Source of the DNA: Rhodovarius lipocyclicus
GTDB lineage: Bacteria; Pseudomonadota; Alphaproteobacteria; Acetobacterales; Acetobacteraceae
Length of the DNA: 64,000 bases
Direction of reading: 5' to 3'
Assembly (NCBI RefSeq): GCF_009900765.1
Contig: NZ_JAAABL010000002.1
Location: 420,072-484,071 of the forward strand
Below the pieces are notes generated by a model. The model was not told the DNA's origin. It was given only the letters and a program-made list of their open reading frames with translations, and ran no database searches. The stretch's first letter is position 1. Each line of letters opens with the position of its first letter. The position numbers and the translations under genes are program-made. Below are positions 1 through 8,275 of this stretch, one piece after another.

Positions 1-37
1 CGGCGAGCGGGGTCAGCAGCAAATGGCGGCGCTTCAT
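1..37 (-). CDS. N-terminus of an exported protein (cut by window edge)
   Basis: Only the first 12 codons are present, reading MKRRHLLLTPLA on the minus strand: basic residues followed by a hydrophobic run, as at the start of a signal peptide. Its ATG shares one base with the TGA of the upstream prdX-like gene (TGATG), so it looks translationally coupled as third gene of the pip-prdX operon. Nothing about its function can be read. Confidence 0.55.
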   Translation of the reverse strand, partial: MKRRHLLLTPLA

Positions 38-537
38 CAGGGTTCCCCCTCGGGTAATTCCAGCACCAGCACCTGGTGGCCGAGGCCCTCCAGGAAGCGG
101 CGCAGTTCGGCGGGCAGTATGGCAGTGCTGGCGGTGTTGCGCAGCGGGTGGCACCACAATGGGTCTTCACCGTAAGCGATCGCGGCGTCCAGCACGAAGC
201 GCACGCTGCCCGGGGGTGCGTTGACCAGGCCCAGCGGCGTGACGCTGCCGGGTTCCACGCCCAGGGCGGCGCGCAGCTCATCGGCGCTGGCCATGGCCAC
301 GCGCGGCCAGCCGGCCATGCGGGCCAGCTGGTTGACCGACACCCGCCGGTCCTCCTTCAGCGTGGCCAGGCAGAAGGGCCCGGCCTCCTTCTGCGGCTTC
401 AGGAACAGGTTCTTGCAGTGCAGGCCGGGCAGCTCGTCGCGCACGCCCTCGCTTTCGGCCACGGTGAACACCGCGCGGTGTTCCACCGTGCGCGCGGCGA
501 TACCCGCCGCCGCCAGCATCTCCAGCGCCTTGTTCAT
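37..537 (-). CDS. prdX: Prolyl-tRNA editing protein, YbaK/ProX family
   Basis: A 166-residue free-standing YbaK domain. Members hydrolyse mischarged Ala-tRNA(Pro) (ProXp-ala/PrdX group) in the cytoplasm. The conserved core is visible: HCKNLFLK at about residues 40-47, the K-E-D-R-R stretch near 61-65, and HPLRNTAS at 130-137, the PrdX signature near the substrate pocket. Length fits the family. I chose the ATG at 537, whose A overlaps the pip stop (TGATG); a TTG one codon upstream is possible. Other YbaK-domain deacylases, such as a Cys-tRNA(Pro) deacylase, are less likely given the HPLxN motif. Confidence 0.85.
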   Translation of the reverse strand: MNKALEMLAAAGIAARTVEHRAVFTVAESEGVRDELPGLHCKNLFLKPQKEAGPFCLATLKEDRRVSVNQLARMAGWPRVAMASADELRAALGVEPGSVTPLGLVNAPPGSVRFVLDAAIAYGEDPLWCHPLRNTASTAILPAELRRFLEGLGHQVLVLELPEGEP

Positions 538-1484
538 CAACGCCGCCGGAATCGCTCGACAGCCGCGACCAGGGCGGTGCGCACCCCGGGCTCCAGCGCG
601 GAGTGGCCGGCATCGGGGATGATGGTCAGCCGCGCGCGTGGCCAGGCGGCCGCGAGGTCGAAGGCGGTTTCGGCCGGGCAGACCATGTCGTAGCGGCCCT
701 GGACGATCTCGGCCGGGATGCCCGCCACCCGGTGCATGTGGCCGAGCAGCCCGCCCTGCGGCAGGAACAGCTTGTGGGCGAAGTAATGCGCCTCGATCCG
801 CGCGAGGCCGAGGGCCGTGCGGTCCTGCGCGAAGCTCGCCACCGTGTCCGGGCTGGGCAGCAGGGTGGAGCAGGAGCCCTCATACCCGCTCCAGACGCGG
901 GCGGCGGGCAGGTGCACGCTGGGGTCGGGGTCCGTCAGGCGCTTCAGATAGGCGCCCAGCAGGTCGCCACGCTCCTCCTCCGGGATGAACTCGGCGAATT
1001 GGGTCCAGGCATCGGGGAAGACCCGGCGCAGCCCGTTCAGGAACCACTCCACCTCGGTATCGCGGCCCAGGAAGATGCCGCGCAGCACGGCGCCGATCAC
1101 GCGCTCCGGGTGGGCCTGGGCATAGGCGATGGCCAGGGTGGAACCCCAACTGCCCCCGAACAGCAGCCATTTCTGGATGCCGAGGAAGTTCCGCAGCACC
1201 TCGATATCCGCCACCAGATGCGGCGTGGTGTTGGCCGCGAGCGAGCCGAGCGGCTTGGACCGCCCCGCGCCGCGCTGGTCGAAGATGATCAGCCGCCAAT
1301 GCGCGGGGTCGAAGAAGCGGCGGTGCACCGCCCCCGCCCCCGCGCCGGGCCCGCCATGCAGGAACAGCACCGGCTCGCCGGCGGGGTTGCCCACCTGCTC
1401 CCAGTACATGGTGTGGCCATCGGACAGCGGCAGGTAGCCGGTCTCGAAGGGGGCTATATCGGGGAACAAATCGCCTCTTGGCAT
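537..1484 (-). CDS. pip: Proline iminopeptidase
   Basis: An alpha/beta hydrolase of 315 residues, the standard length for peptidase family S33, that removes N-terminal proline from peptides in the cytoplasm. HGGPG at residues 43-47 forms the oxyanion region. The nucleophile is Ser112 in GGSWG; the acid is the Asp in GRYDMVCP (about 267) and the base the His in GHSALEP (about 294). All three triad members are present. First gene of an operon with the prdX-like deacylase and an exported protein, joined by one-base stop/start overlaps. Transcribed away from the zinc-ribbon gene at 1566. Confidence 0.93.
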   Translation of the reverse strand: MPRGDLFPDIAPFETGYLPLSDGHTMYWEQVGNPAGEPVLFLHGGPGAGAGAVHRRFFDPAHWRLIIFDQRGAGRSKPLGSLAANTTPHLVADIEVLRNFLGIQKWLLFGGSWGSTLAIAYAQAHPERVIGAVLRGIFLGRDTEVEWFLNGLRRVFPDAWTQFAEFIPEEERGDLLGAYLKRLTDPDPSVHLPAARVWSGYEGSCSTLLPSPDTVASFAQDRTALGLARIEAHYFAHKLFLPQGGLLGHMHRVAGIPAEIVQGRYDMVCPAETAFDLAAAWPRARLTIIPDAGHSALEPGVRTALVAAVERFRRR

Positions 1485-1565
1485 GGATTCGTTATCGGGC
1501 CTTGGCGCTTGTCTTTCAACATCCCCCTTTGGGTTTGTCGCGCGACATCCTAATTGTTAGCGATC

Positions 1566-2342
1566 ATGCCCACCCCGGATCCCGTCCAAGGCACCGAAAC
1601 TCGCCGCCACGCCCCCGGCATGGTGGCCTGCGCCGTGTGCGGCACCGAGAGCCGGCAGCCCGCCTTCCGACCCATCCCGCCCGAACAGGCGCCCGACCTG
1701 GACATGCGCCCGGGCGAACCGCTGCGGGGTTCCATCGACCGCTGGCTGCAGCAATGCCCGCGCTGCGGCTATGCCGCACCCGATATCAGGCAGGCCAGGC
1801 CCTCCGCGCCGCGCGTGGTGGCGGCGGCGCCGTTCCGCTCCCTGGTGGGGGATGCCAGCATCCCGCCCCTGTGCCGCCGCTTCCTGGCCTGGGCGCATGT
1901 GCTGGATGAGACGGGCGCGATGCATGAGGCCGCGGAGGCCATGCTGCAGGCCGCCTGGACCGCCGATGACCTGAACCGCCCCGATCTGGCCCAGGCGTGG
2001 CGGATGGATGCCGTGGCGCTGTGGCGCGCCGGCCCGCCGCTGGAGGCGCCGCAATCCCTGCGCGTGATCGACGCGCTGCGCCGCGCGGAGGCCTGGGAAG
2101 CGGCGGAGGACGCTGTCTCCCACCTGCGGGCCACCCAGCCGGATGAGGATGTGCGGCGGGTTCTGGTGCTGGAATCCCGGCTGATCGAGGCCCGGGACGC
2201 GGGGCGGCACACCGTGGCCAGCGCCCTGCCGCCGCCGGCCCGGCGGCCGCATGTCTCCCATCACAAGGTGGGCGCGCGGGGCCCAGGGGTGTTCGGTGTG
2301 GTGTTCGGGTGGTTCAGGCGCCTGTTCGGGCGGAAGGGCTGA
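1566..2342 (+). CDS. Hypothetical protein with N-terminal zinc ribbon (DUF2225-like)
   Basis: A 258-residue soluble protein of unknown function. Two knuckles, CAVCGTES and CPRCGYAA, lie in the first 70 residues and together make a likely four-Cys zinc site, similar to DUF2225-type proteins. The rest is Ala/Arg-rich and helical, resembling TPR-like helices, and it ends in a hydrophobic/basic stretch near GVVFGWFRRLF. I chose the ATG at 1566; a TTG at 1554 is also in frame. No signal peptide. It converges on carD with a 27-bp gap that holds an 8-bp hairpin. Confidence 0.6.
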   Translation: MPTPDPVQGTETRRHAPGMVACAVCGTESRQPAFRPIPPEQAPDLDMRPGEPLRGSIDRWLQQCPRCGYAAPDIRQARPSAPRVVAAAPFRSLVGDASIPPLCRRFLAWAHVLDETGAMHEAAEAMLQAAWTADDLNRPDLAQAWRMDAVALWRAGPPLEAPQSLRVIDALRRAEAWEAAEDAVSHLRATQPDEDVRRVLVLESRLIEARDAGRHTVASALPPPARRPHVSHHKVGARGPGVFGVVFGWFRRLFGRKG

Positions 2343-2359
2343 AGGGGCGCGGCCCCTTC
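2341..2359. terminator. Short hairpin in the convergent junction
   Basis: A perfect 8-bp stem (GAAGGGGC / GCCCCTTC, 3-base loop) fills most of the 27 bp between the stops of the zinc-ribbon gene and carD, beginning inside the first stop codon. There is no T-tract. It could act in both directions as a 3'-end stabiliser or weak terminator, and it resembles the stop-proximal hairpin of the long junction elements elsewhere in the window. Confidence 0.4.
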
Positions 2360-2369
2360 AGCGGAAGGA

Positions 2370-3506
2370 TCACTCCTCCTCCTCGTCCTCTTCCTCGATG
2401 ATCGGCTCGGCGGCCTTGCTCTTGTCGCCGCCCTTTTCCGCGCCGCGCATATGCGTGATCAGCCGGTCGATGGCGGTCAGCTTGTCGGTCTTCTCGATGG
2501 CGGCGAATTCCATGGCCAGGCGGTCCAGCGCCTGCTCATAGATCTGCCGCTCGGAGAAGGACTGGTCGGGCTGGCCCGCGTTGCGGAACAGGTCGCGCAC
2601 CACCTCGGAGATCGCGATGGGATCGCCGGAGTTGATCTTCGCCTCATATTCCTGGGCGCGGCGCGACCACATGGTGCGCTTGATGCGGGCGCGGCCGCGC
2701 AGCGTGTCCAGCGCCTGCTTCACCACGGCCGGGCCGGCCAGCTTGCGCAGGCCCGCGGTCGCGGCCTTGTTGGTGGGCACGCGCAGCGTCATCCGGTTTT
2801 CCTCGAAGGTGACGGTGATCACCTGCAAGGATGTTCCGGCCACATCCATGTTTTCAATGCCCTGGACGGTGCCCACGCCGTGGGTCGGGTACACCACCAT
2901 ATCACCAGCTTTGAAATCGACTTTCACGGGAGGCCCTTCGGGAGAGACGGTCGGGGCGCCGGCCTGGTGTTCGGCCATGCCTGCGCCCCGCCGGGCATGC
3001 ATCGGATGCCGCGCCGATAGACTGAAAGCGGAGCGAAGGCCAGCCATCCCGGGGCGCGAGGACGGATTTCCTGGCGCCCCCCGGCCGGAAACGGCGGGGG
3101 AGGGGGGCTCGGGCGGCGGTGCCGCCATGGGGGCCTCCCTTGGGGCTTCCACGGCTGCCTCCACCGGCGCCGGGGCCGGCTGCGCCCGGCTCATCAGCGC
3201 GGCGGCCGCGGCGGCGGAGGACAGAACCTTCCGGCTGCCGGTGGCCGGCGTGTCCTTCGCGGGCTTGGCCTTGGCCGGCTTCGCGGGCGCGTCCCCCTCG
3301 GGGGCGTCGACCGGGGGCAGGGCCTTCGGCTTGGCGGTGGCGGTCTTCGCGGTGGGGGGGGTCATGATGCTGGCCTTGATGGCCGGTTCGGCGGCCGGCT
3401 TCGGGATGGATGTGGCCCTGGCTGAGGGATCTTGGGCTGACGGGTTCCGGGCAGCGGCATTCCGCCCGCCGGGGGGCTTTGCCGACATCCGCGTTGTACC
3501 CGCCAT
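2370..3506 (-). CDS. CarD/CdnL-family transcription regulator with long disordered N-terminus
   Basis: Residues about 198-365 are a full CarD domain: the RNA-polymerase-interacting Tudor-like part starts at FKAGDMVVYPTHGVGTV, followed by the helical DNA-contacting part with the conserved W in TMWSRRAQEYEAKI. CarD proteins bind the RNAP beta subunit and stabilise open complexes. The first 195 residues are Ala/Pro/Lys-rich low complexity resembling a histone H1 tail, and the C-terminus is acidic (EEEDEEEE). Typical CarD proteins have 160-200 residues, so this one (378) is nearly double. An in-frame ATG at 2978 would give about 200 residues and cannot be excluded; AAGG stands 5' of the ATG at 3506. 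Confidence 0.85.
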   Translation of the reverse strand: MAGTTRMSAKPPGGRNAAARNPSAQDPSARATSIPKPAAEPAIKASIMTPPTAKTATAKPKALPPVDAPEGDAPAKPAKAKPAKDTPATGSRKVLSSAAAAAALMSRAQPAPAPVEAAVEAPREAPMAAPPPEPPSPAVSGRGAPGNPSSRPGMAGLRSAFSLSARHPMHARRGAGMAEHQAGAPTVSPEGPPVKVDFKAGDMVVYPTHGVGTVQGIENMDVAGTSLQVITVTFEENRMTLRVPTNKAATAGLRKLAGPAVVKQALDTLRGRARIKRTMWSRRAQEYEAKINSGDPIAISEVVRDLFRNAGQPDQSFSERQIYEQALDRLAMEFAAIEKTDKLTAIDRLITHMRGAEKGGDKSKAAEPIIEEEDEEEE

Positions 3507-3875
3507 AAGCCAGCCTTTCAGGCGCCGGTGAGACAGCCCCGAAGGGAGCCGGCGCTGTGAGTGTCGATGTCCGGGCCTTGCCGGATGACGGGGAACCCCC
3601 GTCCGGCCATACCCGGAGTTCCGCTAGTTCCATTCGGGCAGCCACCCGATCCGGTCCCGCCGAGGCGTTGATTTCTCAAGCCTTGGCCGGGTGCGACTGC
3701 CTCGGTTTCCGCGTTACGCAACATAACACAAATTTGCCCAAGGGTCACGCGCTGAAAACGCACGGAAATTGCGCGGGCCACCCGGATGAATTCTGCCATC
3801 ATCCCTTCGCGGAACTGTCATCGCCGTGCAACACAATCGCTCTAACCCCCCGGTCCAGCAGACCGGGACGATTCC
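3507..3875. promoter_or_regulatory. Divergent carD / phnC intergenic region
   Basis: 369 bp without a convincing gene. It must hold the promoters of carD (leftward) and phnC (rightward). Visible elements are the Pho-box-like repeats at 3793-3832, described separately, and a short inverted repeat GTTA-N7-TAAC at about 3713-3727. An antisense reading frame runs across but has no family resemblance. Confidence 0.5.
3793..3846 (+). promoter_or_regulatory. Pho-box-like direct repeats and -10 upstream of phnC
   Basis: CTGTCAT at 3815-3821 is an exact PhoB half-site. CTGCCAT lies 22 bp upstream (3793-3799), two 11-bp periods away, and a degenerate GTGCAAC one period downstream (3826-3832). A TCTAAC hexamer (3841-3846) sits where a -10 would follow a Pho box that replaces the -35. 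The phnC ATG is 55 bp beyond the exact half-site. Control by PhoB under phosphate limitation is inferred from site and context. Confidence 0.55.
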
Positions 3876-4697
3876 ATGCTCAGGCTTCAGGGTGTTTCCC
3901 GCCGTTTTGGCGCGGTGCATGCGGTGCAGGATGTTTCGCTGGAGATTCCGGCGGGGCAGATGCTCGGCGTCATCGGCCGGTCGGGCGCGGGCAAATCCAC
4001 CCTGCTGCGCATGATCAACCGCCTGGCCGAGCCCAGCGACGGCCGCATCACCTTCGAGAACACCGACATCACCGCGCTGAAGGGCCAGGGCCTGCGGGAC
4101 TGGCGCACCGGCTGCGCCATGATCTTCCAGCAATTCAACCTGGTGCAGCGGCTGGATGTGCTGACCAATGTGCTGATCGGCCGGCTGAACCATCGCCGTG
4201 GCCTGCTGGCGCATCTGGGCAGCCTGTTCGCGCAGTTCAGCGCCGAGGAACGCGCGGCCGCCCTGGCCACGCTCGACCGTTTCGGCCTGCTCTCCACCGC
4301 CCTGCAACGGGCGGACACGCTCTCGGGCGGGCAGCAGCAGCGCGTGGCGATCTGCCGCGCCCTGATGCAGAACCCGCGCCTGATCCTGGCCGATGAGCCC
4401 ATCGCCAGCCTGGACCCGCAAAATGCCCGGCTGGTGATGGACACGCTGCGCCAGGTGAACCGGCAGGATGGCATCACCGTGCTGGTGAACCTGCACCACC
4501 TGGATGTCGCGCGCGCCTATTGCGACCGCCTGGTGGCCATGCAGGCCGGGCGCGTGGTGTTCGACGGCACCCCCGCCGAACTGACCCCCGCCCGGGTCGA
4601 GCAGATCTACGGCGTTTCCGAGGCCGAATTCCACGGCGACATGCCGGAAGCGGCCGAGGCCCCCCTTTTCCCCGTTCCGGCGGCAGCGCTCGCCTGA
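3876..4697 (+). CDS. phnC: Phosphonate ABC transporter ATP-binding protein
   Basis: A 273-residue ABC ATPase that powers uptake of phosphonates or related phosphate compounds. Walker A is GRSGAGKST near residue 34, the signature is [15 protein letters not shown], Walker B is LILADEP, and the switch His lies in [14 protein letters not shown]. The insertion after the Q-loop ([18 protein letters not shown]) is typical of PhnC. First gene of phnCDEE behind a Pho-box-like site. No C-P lyase genes (phnG-M) are in the window, so catabolism must be encoded elsewhere, or the substrate may be phosphate or phosphite. Confidence 0.93.
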   Translation: MLRLQGVSRRFGAVHAVQDVSLEIPAGQMLGVIGRSGAGKSTLLRMINRLAEPSDGRITFENTDITALKGQGLRDWRTGCAMIFQQFNLVQRLDVLTNVLIGRLNHRRGLLAHLGSLFAQFSAEERAAALATLDRFGLLSTALQRADTLSGGQQQRVAICRALMQNPRLILADEPIASLDPQNARLVMDTLRQVNRQDGITVLVNLHHLDVARAYCDRLVAMQAGRVVFDGTPAELTPARVEQIYGVSEAEFHGDMPEAAEAPLFPVPAAALA

Positions 4698-4716
4698 ACA
4701 TCCCAGGAGAATTCCC

Positions 4717-5727
4717 ATGACGATCTCCCGCCGTCTTCTCGGCGCCGGCTTGGCCGGTGCCTCCCTGCTGCCGGGCCTGGCCCGCGCCCAGCAGGCCAGC
4801 CAGCCCCGCATGCGCCGCAGCCTGGACGCCGATGTGGCCATGCCGCGCGCCGGCCGCCGCGACTGGGCCGCCCAGGTGCCCCAGATCCGCATCGGCCTGC
4901 TGGGCGGTGAGAACGAGGCCGACCGCCTCGGCCGCTTCGACGCCTATCGCAAGCTGATCGAGGACACCTTCCAGGTGCCCGTGCGCCTGTTCCCCGCCAG
5001 CGACTACGCGGGCGTGCTGCAGGCCTTCTCCGCCAAGCAGATCGAGATGTCCTCCCTCGGCGCCTCCGGCTATGCCGGCGCGTGGCTGGACACCAATGGC
5101 GGGCTGGAACCGCTGGTGGTGCCCGAGGAGAATGACGGCTCCATCGCCTATGTCTCCGTGCTCGTGGTCCGCGCCGACAGCGGCATCACCAGCCTGGAGC
5201 AGATGCGCGGCAAGTCCCTCGCCTGGGCCGACCCCAACTCCACCTCCGGCTACCTGATCCCGCGCTTCGCGCTGCGCCAGCAGGGCATCGGCGTGGAAGC
5301 CGGCCAGTATTTCTCCCGCACCGGCTTCGCCGGCGGGCATGAGCAGGGCGTGGTCGCCGTGCTGCAGCGCCAGTACGACGGCGCCGTCACCTGGGCCTCG
5401 GGCCAGGGCGACCCGGCCCAGGGCTTCAGCCGCGGCAACCTGCGCGCGATGGTGGACAAGGGCATGCTGAAGATGGCCGACATCCGCATCATCTGGACCT
5501 CCACCCCCATCCCGAACGGCCCGCTGGCCGTGCGCACGGAACTGCCGGCCTCCTTCAAGGAGGACCTGAAGATGTTCCATCTCGCCCTGCCCAAGTCCCA
5601 CCCGCAGATCTATGAGCAGGTCGAGCGCGGCGGCGGCATGGGCTATCGCGAGGCGACGCACGACCTGTTCCAGATGATTGTCGACCTGCGCCGCGACGAA
5701 GCCGCGCAGCGCCGCCGCCGGAGCTGA
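4717..5727 (+). CDS. phnD: Phosphonate ABC transporter substrate-binding protein
   Basis: A 336-residue periplasmic binding protein. The N-terminus (MTISRRLLGAGLAG through ARAQQ) is a signal peptide of twin-arginine appearance. The mature protein has the PhnD-type pattern: ASDYAGVLQAFSAKQIEMSS, then SLAWADPNSTSGYLIPR, the Ser/Thr loop that holds the phosphonate group. An AGGAG ribosome site lies 8 bp before the ATG, 19 bp after phnC. C-terminal Arg-rich end. Family assignment is secure; the exact ligand (phosphonate, phosphite or phosphate) is not readable. Confidence 0.92.
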   Translation: MTISRRLLGAGLAGASLLPGLARAQQASQPRMRRSLDADVAMPRAGRRDWAAQVPQIRIGLLGGENEADRLGRFDAYRKLIEDTFQVPVRLFPASDYAGVLQAFSAKQIEMSSLGASGYAGAWLDTNGGLEPLVVPEENDGSIAYVSVLVVRADSGITSLEQMRGKSLAWADPNSTSGYLIPRFALRQQGIGVEAGQYFSRTGFAGGHEQGVVAVLQRQYDGAVTWASGQGDPAQGFSRGNLRAMVDKGMLKMADIRIIWTSTPIPNGPLAVRTELPASFKEDLKMFHLALPKSHPQIYEQVERGGGMGYREATHDLFQMIVDLRRDEAAQRRRRS

Positions 5728-5731
5728 CCCC

Positions 5732-6631
5732 ATGGGTGCCGGAATCGCGGCCGGGGCCGATACGGGCCCCATCTCCTCGCAGGAAGCCGCATTCCGGGCT
5801 CAACGGGCGGAACGCCGCCGCGCCAGCCTGGTGGCGTTCTCGATCCTGGCCGTCTGCCTGCTGGCGGCGGCCTGGGTCAGCGAGTTCTACCCCTCTAGCC
5901 TGATCGCGGGGGCGCCGCGCATCGGCGAATACTTCCAGCGAATCGCTCCGCACCTGGAACTGCGCCACCTGCTGGCCGGCACCGAAACCGAGGGCAGCCT
6001 GGCCTTCTGGTTCTACCGGCTGGACAGCTGGTTCCTGCTGATCCTGGAAACGGCGAACATGGCGGCCCTGGGCACGCTGGGCGGGGCGCTGCTGGCCCTG
6101 CCGCTGTCCTTCCCGGCCGCGCGCAACCTGCGCGCCCCCAACCTGGTGCGCATCGCCTGCCGCCGGGGGCTGGAAGCCATGCGCACCGTGCCCGAGATCG
6201 TCTTCGCGTTGATCTTCGTCTGGGCCTTCGGCGTGGGCGCGCTGGCGGGCATCCTGGCCATCGCGGTCCACACCGCGGGCGCGCTGGGCAAGCAATTCGC
6301 CGACGCGATGGAAAACACCGAGATGCGGCCCTGGGAGGGCGTCTTCGCCGCCGGCGGCAGCTGGCCCCAGGCCTGCCGCTACGCCATCCTGCCCGCCGCC
6401 TTGCCCGACCTGCTCTCCACCGCGCTGCTGCGCTTCGAGATCAACATCCGCTCCGCCAGCGTCATCGGCTTCGTGGGCGCCGGCGGCATCGGCCAGGAAC
6501 TGTACCAGGTGATCAGCTTCAACAATTACGAGGAAGTCAGCGCCATCATCGTGCTGCTGATCATTACGGTCAGCTGCGTGGACCTCATCTCCGAACGGTT
6601 GCGCCGCCGGGTGATCGAGGCCGTGGCATGA
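5732..6631 (+). CDS. phnE: Phosphonate ABC transporter permease 1
   Basis: Inner-membrane permease of 299 residues from the ATG at 5732, 4 bp after phnD; a longer frame would run into phnD. One helix near residues 30-50, then a core of about five more. The coupling-helix (EAA) loop that meets PhnC reads EGVFAAGGSWPQACRYAILP. It pairs with the second permease gene as a heterodimer, the usual arrangement in phnCDE1E2 operons, and its stop overlaps that gene by 4 bp (ATGA). Confidence 0.9.
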   Translation: MGAGIAAGADTGPISSQEAAFRAQRAERRRASLVAFSILAVCLLAAAWVSEFYPSSLIAGAPRIGEYFQRIAPHLELRHLLAGTETEGSLAFWFYRLDSWFLLILETANMAALGTLGGALLALPLSFPAARNLRAPNLVRIACRRGLEAMRTVPEIVFALIFVWAFGVGALAGILAIAVHTAGALGKQFADAMENTEMRPWEGVFAAGGSWPQACRYAILPAALPDLLSTALLRFEINIRSASVIGFVGAGGIGQELYQVISFNNYEEVSAIIVLLIITVSCVDLISERLRRRVIEAVA

Positions 6632-7458
6632 GCACCTCCGCCGCCGAGATCGCCGCCTGGCGCGCCCGCATGCCGCGCGCCTTCGGCCCCAGCCCCGCCG
6701 GGCAGGCCCTGCGCGCCGGCGCCGCCGCGCTGTTCCTGGCCTGGCTCGGCCTGTCCCTGTGGCATTTCGACGTGACGCCCCAGCGCCTGTGGAACGGCCT
6801 TTCCGGCCTGCTGGTCATCCTGCGGCTGATGATCCCGCCCTCCCCGGGCGAGCTGTGGATGGATATCCTCAAGGGCCTGGCGGAAAGCCTCTCCATGGCC
6901 TTCCTCGGCACCTTCATCGCGGCGCTGCTCGCCGTGCCGCTGGGCTTCCTGGGGGCGCGCAACATCGTCACCAACACCCTCGCGCGCTTTTCCGTGCGCC
7001 GGGTGTTCGACGGCTTCCGCGGCGTGGACCAGCTGATCTGGGCCCTGGCCTTCGTCCGCGCTGTGGGCCTTGGCCCGCTGGCCGGCGTGCTGGCCATCGC
7101 CACCGCCGATATCGCCGTGCTCGCCAAGCTCTACGCCGAAGCCATCGAGAACGCGGAAAAGCGCCAGGCTGAAGGCATCGCCGCCGCCGGTGGCTCCCCG
7201 ACCCTCGTCATCCGCTTCGGACTGCTGCCCCAGGTGCTGCCCATCATGATCGGGCACGCGCTGTACTTCCTGGAAAGCAACACCCGCAGCGCTACCATCC
7301 TGGGCGTGGTCGGCGCCGGCGGCATCGGCCTGCAGATCGCCGAACGCATCCGCGTGCGCCACTGGGACGAAGTGGCCTTCATCATCATCCTGCTGATCAT
7401 CATGGTCGCCGCCATCGACTGGCTCTCCAGCCGCCTGCGCCGCAAACTGATCGGGTAG
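6628..7458 (+). CDS. phnE: Phosphonate ABC transporter permease 2
   Basis: Second permease, 276 residues, overlapping the first by ATGA. It has the same fold, with EAA loop EGIAAAGGSPTLVIRFGLLP and the conserved SATILGVVGAGGIGLQI segment near the C-terminus, typical of phosphonate permeases. Likely forms the translocation pore with the upstream permease. Last gene of the operon; its stop codon abuts the long palindromic junction element at 7459. Confidence 0.9.
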   Translation: MSTSAAEIAAWRARMPRAFGPSPAGQALRAGAAALFLAWLGLSLWHFDVTPQRLWNGLSGLLVILRLMIPPSPGELWMDILKGLAESLSMAFLGTFIAALLAVPLGFLGARNIVTNTLARFSVRRVFDGFRGVDQLIWALAFVRAVGLGPLAGVLAIATADIAVLAKLYAEAIENAEKRQAEGIAAAGGSPTLVIRFGLLPQVLPIMIGHALYFLESNTRSATILGVVGAGGIGLQIAERIRVRHWDEVAFIIILLIIMVAAIDWLSSRLRRKLIG

Positions 7459-7723
7459 CGCTGATGGGAAGGCGGCGTGCGAGAGGGGCTTTGCCCCCCT
7501 CGCGCTCCCCCCACCAAAGGCCGAAAGGCCCTTGGAACCCAATTTATTGGAAGTCTGGGGAGGGGGCACGAAGCGCCCGCCGGGCCAGACTGCCAGCCGG
7601 TGCCCCCTCCCCAGACTTCCAACTTAAACTGATGGGGTCCAGGGGCCTTTCGGCTCCTGGCGGGTGGGGTGCGGGGAGGGCAGAGCCCTTCCCGCCTCCG
7701 TCCTTCCCATCAGCACCACCGGC
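7459..7723. repeat. Convergent-junction palindromic element 1 (type I)
   Basis: 265 bp filling the gap between the phnE2 stop and the stop of the opposing flavin-binding gene. Outer arms are a perfect 13-bp inverted repeat (GCTGATGGGAAGG at 7460-7472, complement at 7702-7714). Inside each arm are two hairpins: CGAG-rich with a GGGGC stem, and CCAAAGGCC / GGCCCTTGG on the left, CCAGGGGCC / GGCTCCTGG on the right. The centre is a 22-bp perfect stem (7547-7568 with 7601-7622). Probably acts as a bidirectional transcript end; homologous to the element at 57328. Confidence 0.8.
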
Positions 7724-8275
7724 TCAGCGATGCGGGTCGCGGTCGGGCAGGATGTCCTTGATGTAGTCCCGGCTTTTCCAGGCTGGGGCCAGGGCCGGGT
7801 CCAGGTAGGCCGAGGCTTCGCCGGTGGCGAGGTTGGGGATGTAGCGCGGGCAGTTGGGGAAGATGTCGGTGGCGGTGACGCGCACCTGCTTGCCTTCCAC
7901 CCGGGCCTGGCCGCGGATGCGCAGCCGTAGTGAGGCCCCGTCGAAGCGCATGAACAGCAGGGCGCAGCCGGGGTTCAGCGCCAGGTTGCCCAAGGTGAGG
8001 TACATGGAGTTGCCGTCCAGCTCCTCCCATTCCAGGCTGGCCGGGCCGGTGACGCGCACGAAGCCGGGCGCGCCGCCCTTGAAGCTGACATCCATCTGCC
8101 CTTCGGCGCCGCTGGCGATGAAGAAGAAGGGCGAGGCCTCGATCAGGCTGATGTCGTCGGGCCAGAATTCCTCGTGCCGGCGGTGGCGTTCCAGCGCGTC
8201 CGCCACGCGGCGGCCGTCGAAGGCATCCTGCAGCGCGCGGTTGCCGGGGTGATAGAGGCGCGAGGGGTCATCCAT
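7724..8275 (-). CDS. Pyridoxamine 5'-phosphate oxidase-fold flavin-binding protein
   Basis: 183 residues from the ATG at 8275; longer in-frame extensions fall inside the neighbouring gene. Split-barrel signals are FFFIASGAEGQMDVSFKGG and the central LTLGNLALNPGCALLFM followed by LRIRGQARV, the pattern of pyridoxamine-phosphate-oxidase-like proteins that bind FMN or F420. Cytoplasmic; substrate unknown. Its start codon shares one base with the stop of the BKACE gene (TGATG), so the two are co-translated, which suggests but does not prove a common pathway. Confidence 0.75.
   Translation of the reverse strand: MDDPSRLYHPGNRALQDAFDGRRVADALERHRRHEEFWPDDISLIEASPFFFIASGAEGQMDVSFKGGAPGFVRVTGPASLEWEELDGNSMYLTLGNLALNPGCALLFMRFDGASLRLRIRGQARVEGKQVRVTATDIFPNCPRYIPNLATGEASAYLDPALAPAWKSRDYIKDILPDRDPHR

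Noticed and set aside
603..1553. Long plus-strand open frame antisense to pip
   Set aside because: Composition (runs of Gly, His, Gln and Arg) is that of a complementary-strand frame in GC-rich DNA and pip has full family conservation. Many similar shadows occur across the window.
5678..5731. Upstream start of the first phnE permease inside phnD
   Set aside because: Would overlap phnD by 50 bp and adds residues without family similarity; the ATG at 5732 is 4 bp after the phnD stop.
7459..7723. Insertion sequence or MITE remnant at the phnE2 junction
   Set aside because: Long inverted arms invited this, but there is no transposase, no target duplication is visible and the element always ends at stop codons of convergent genes.
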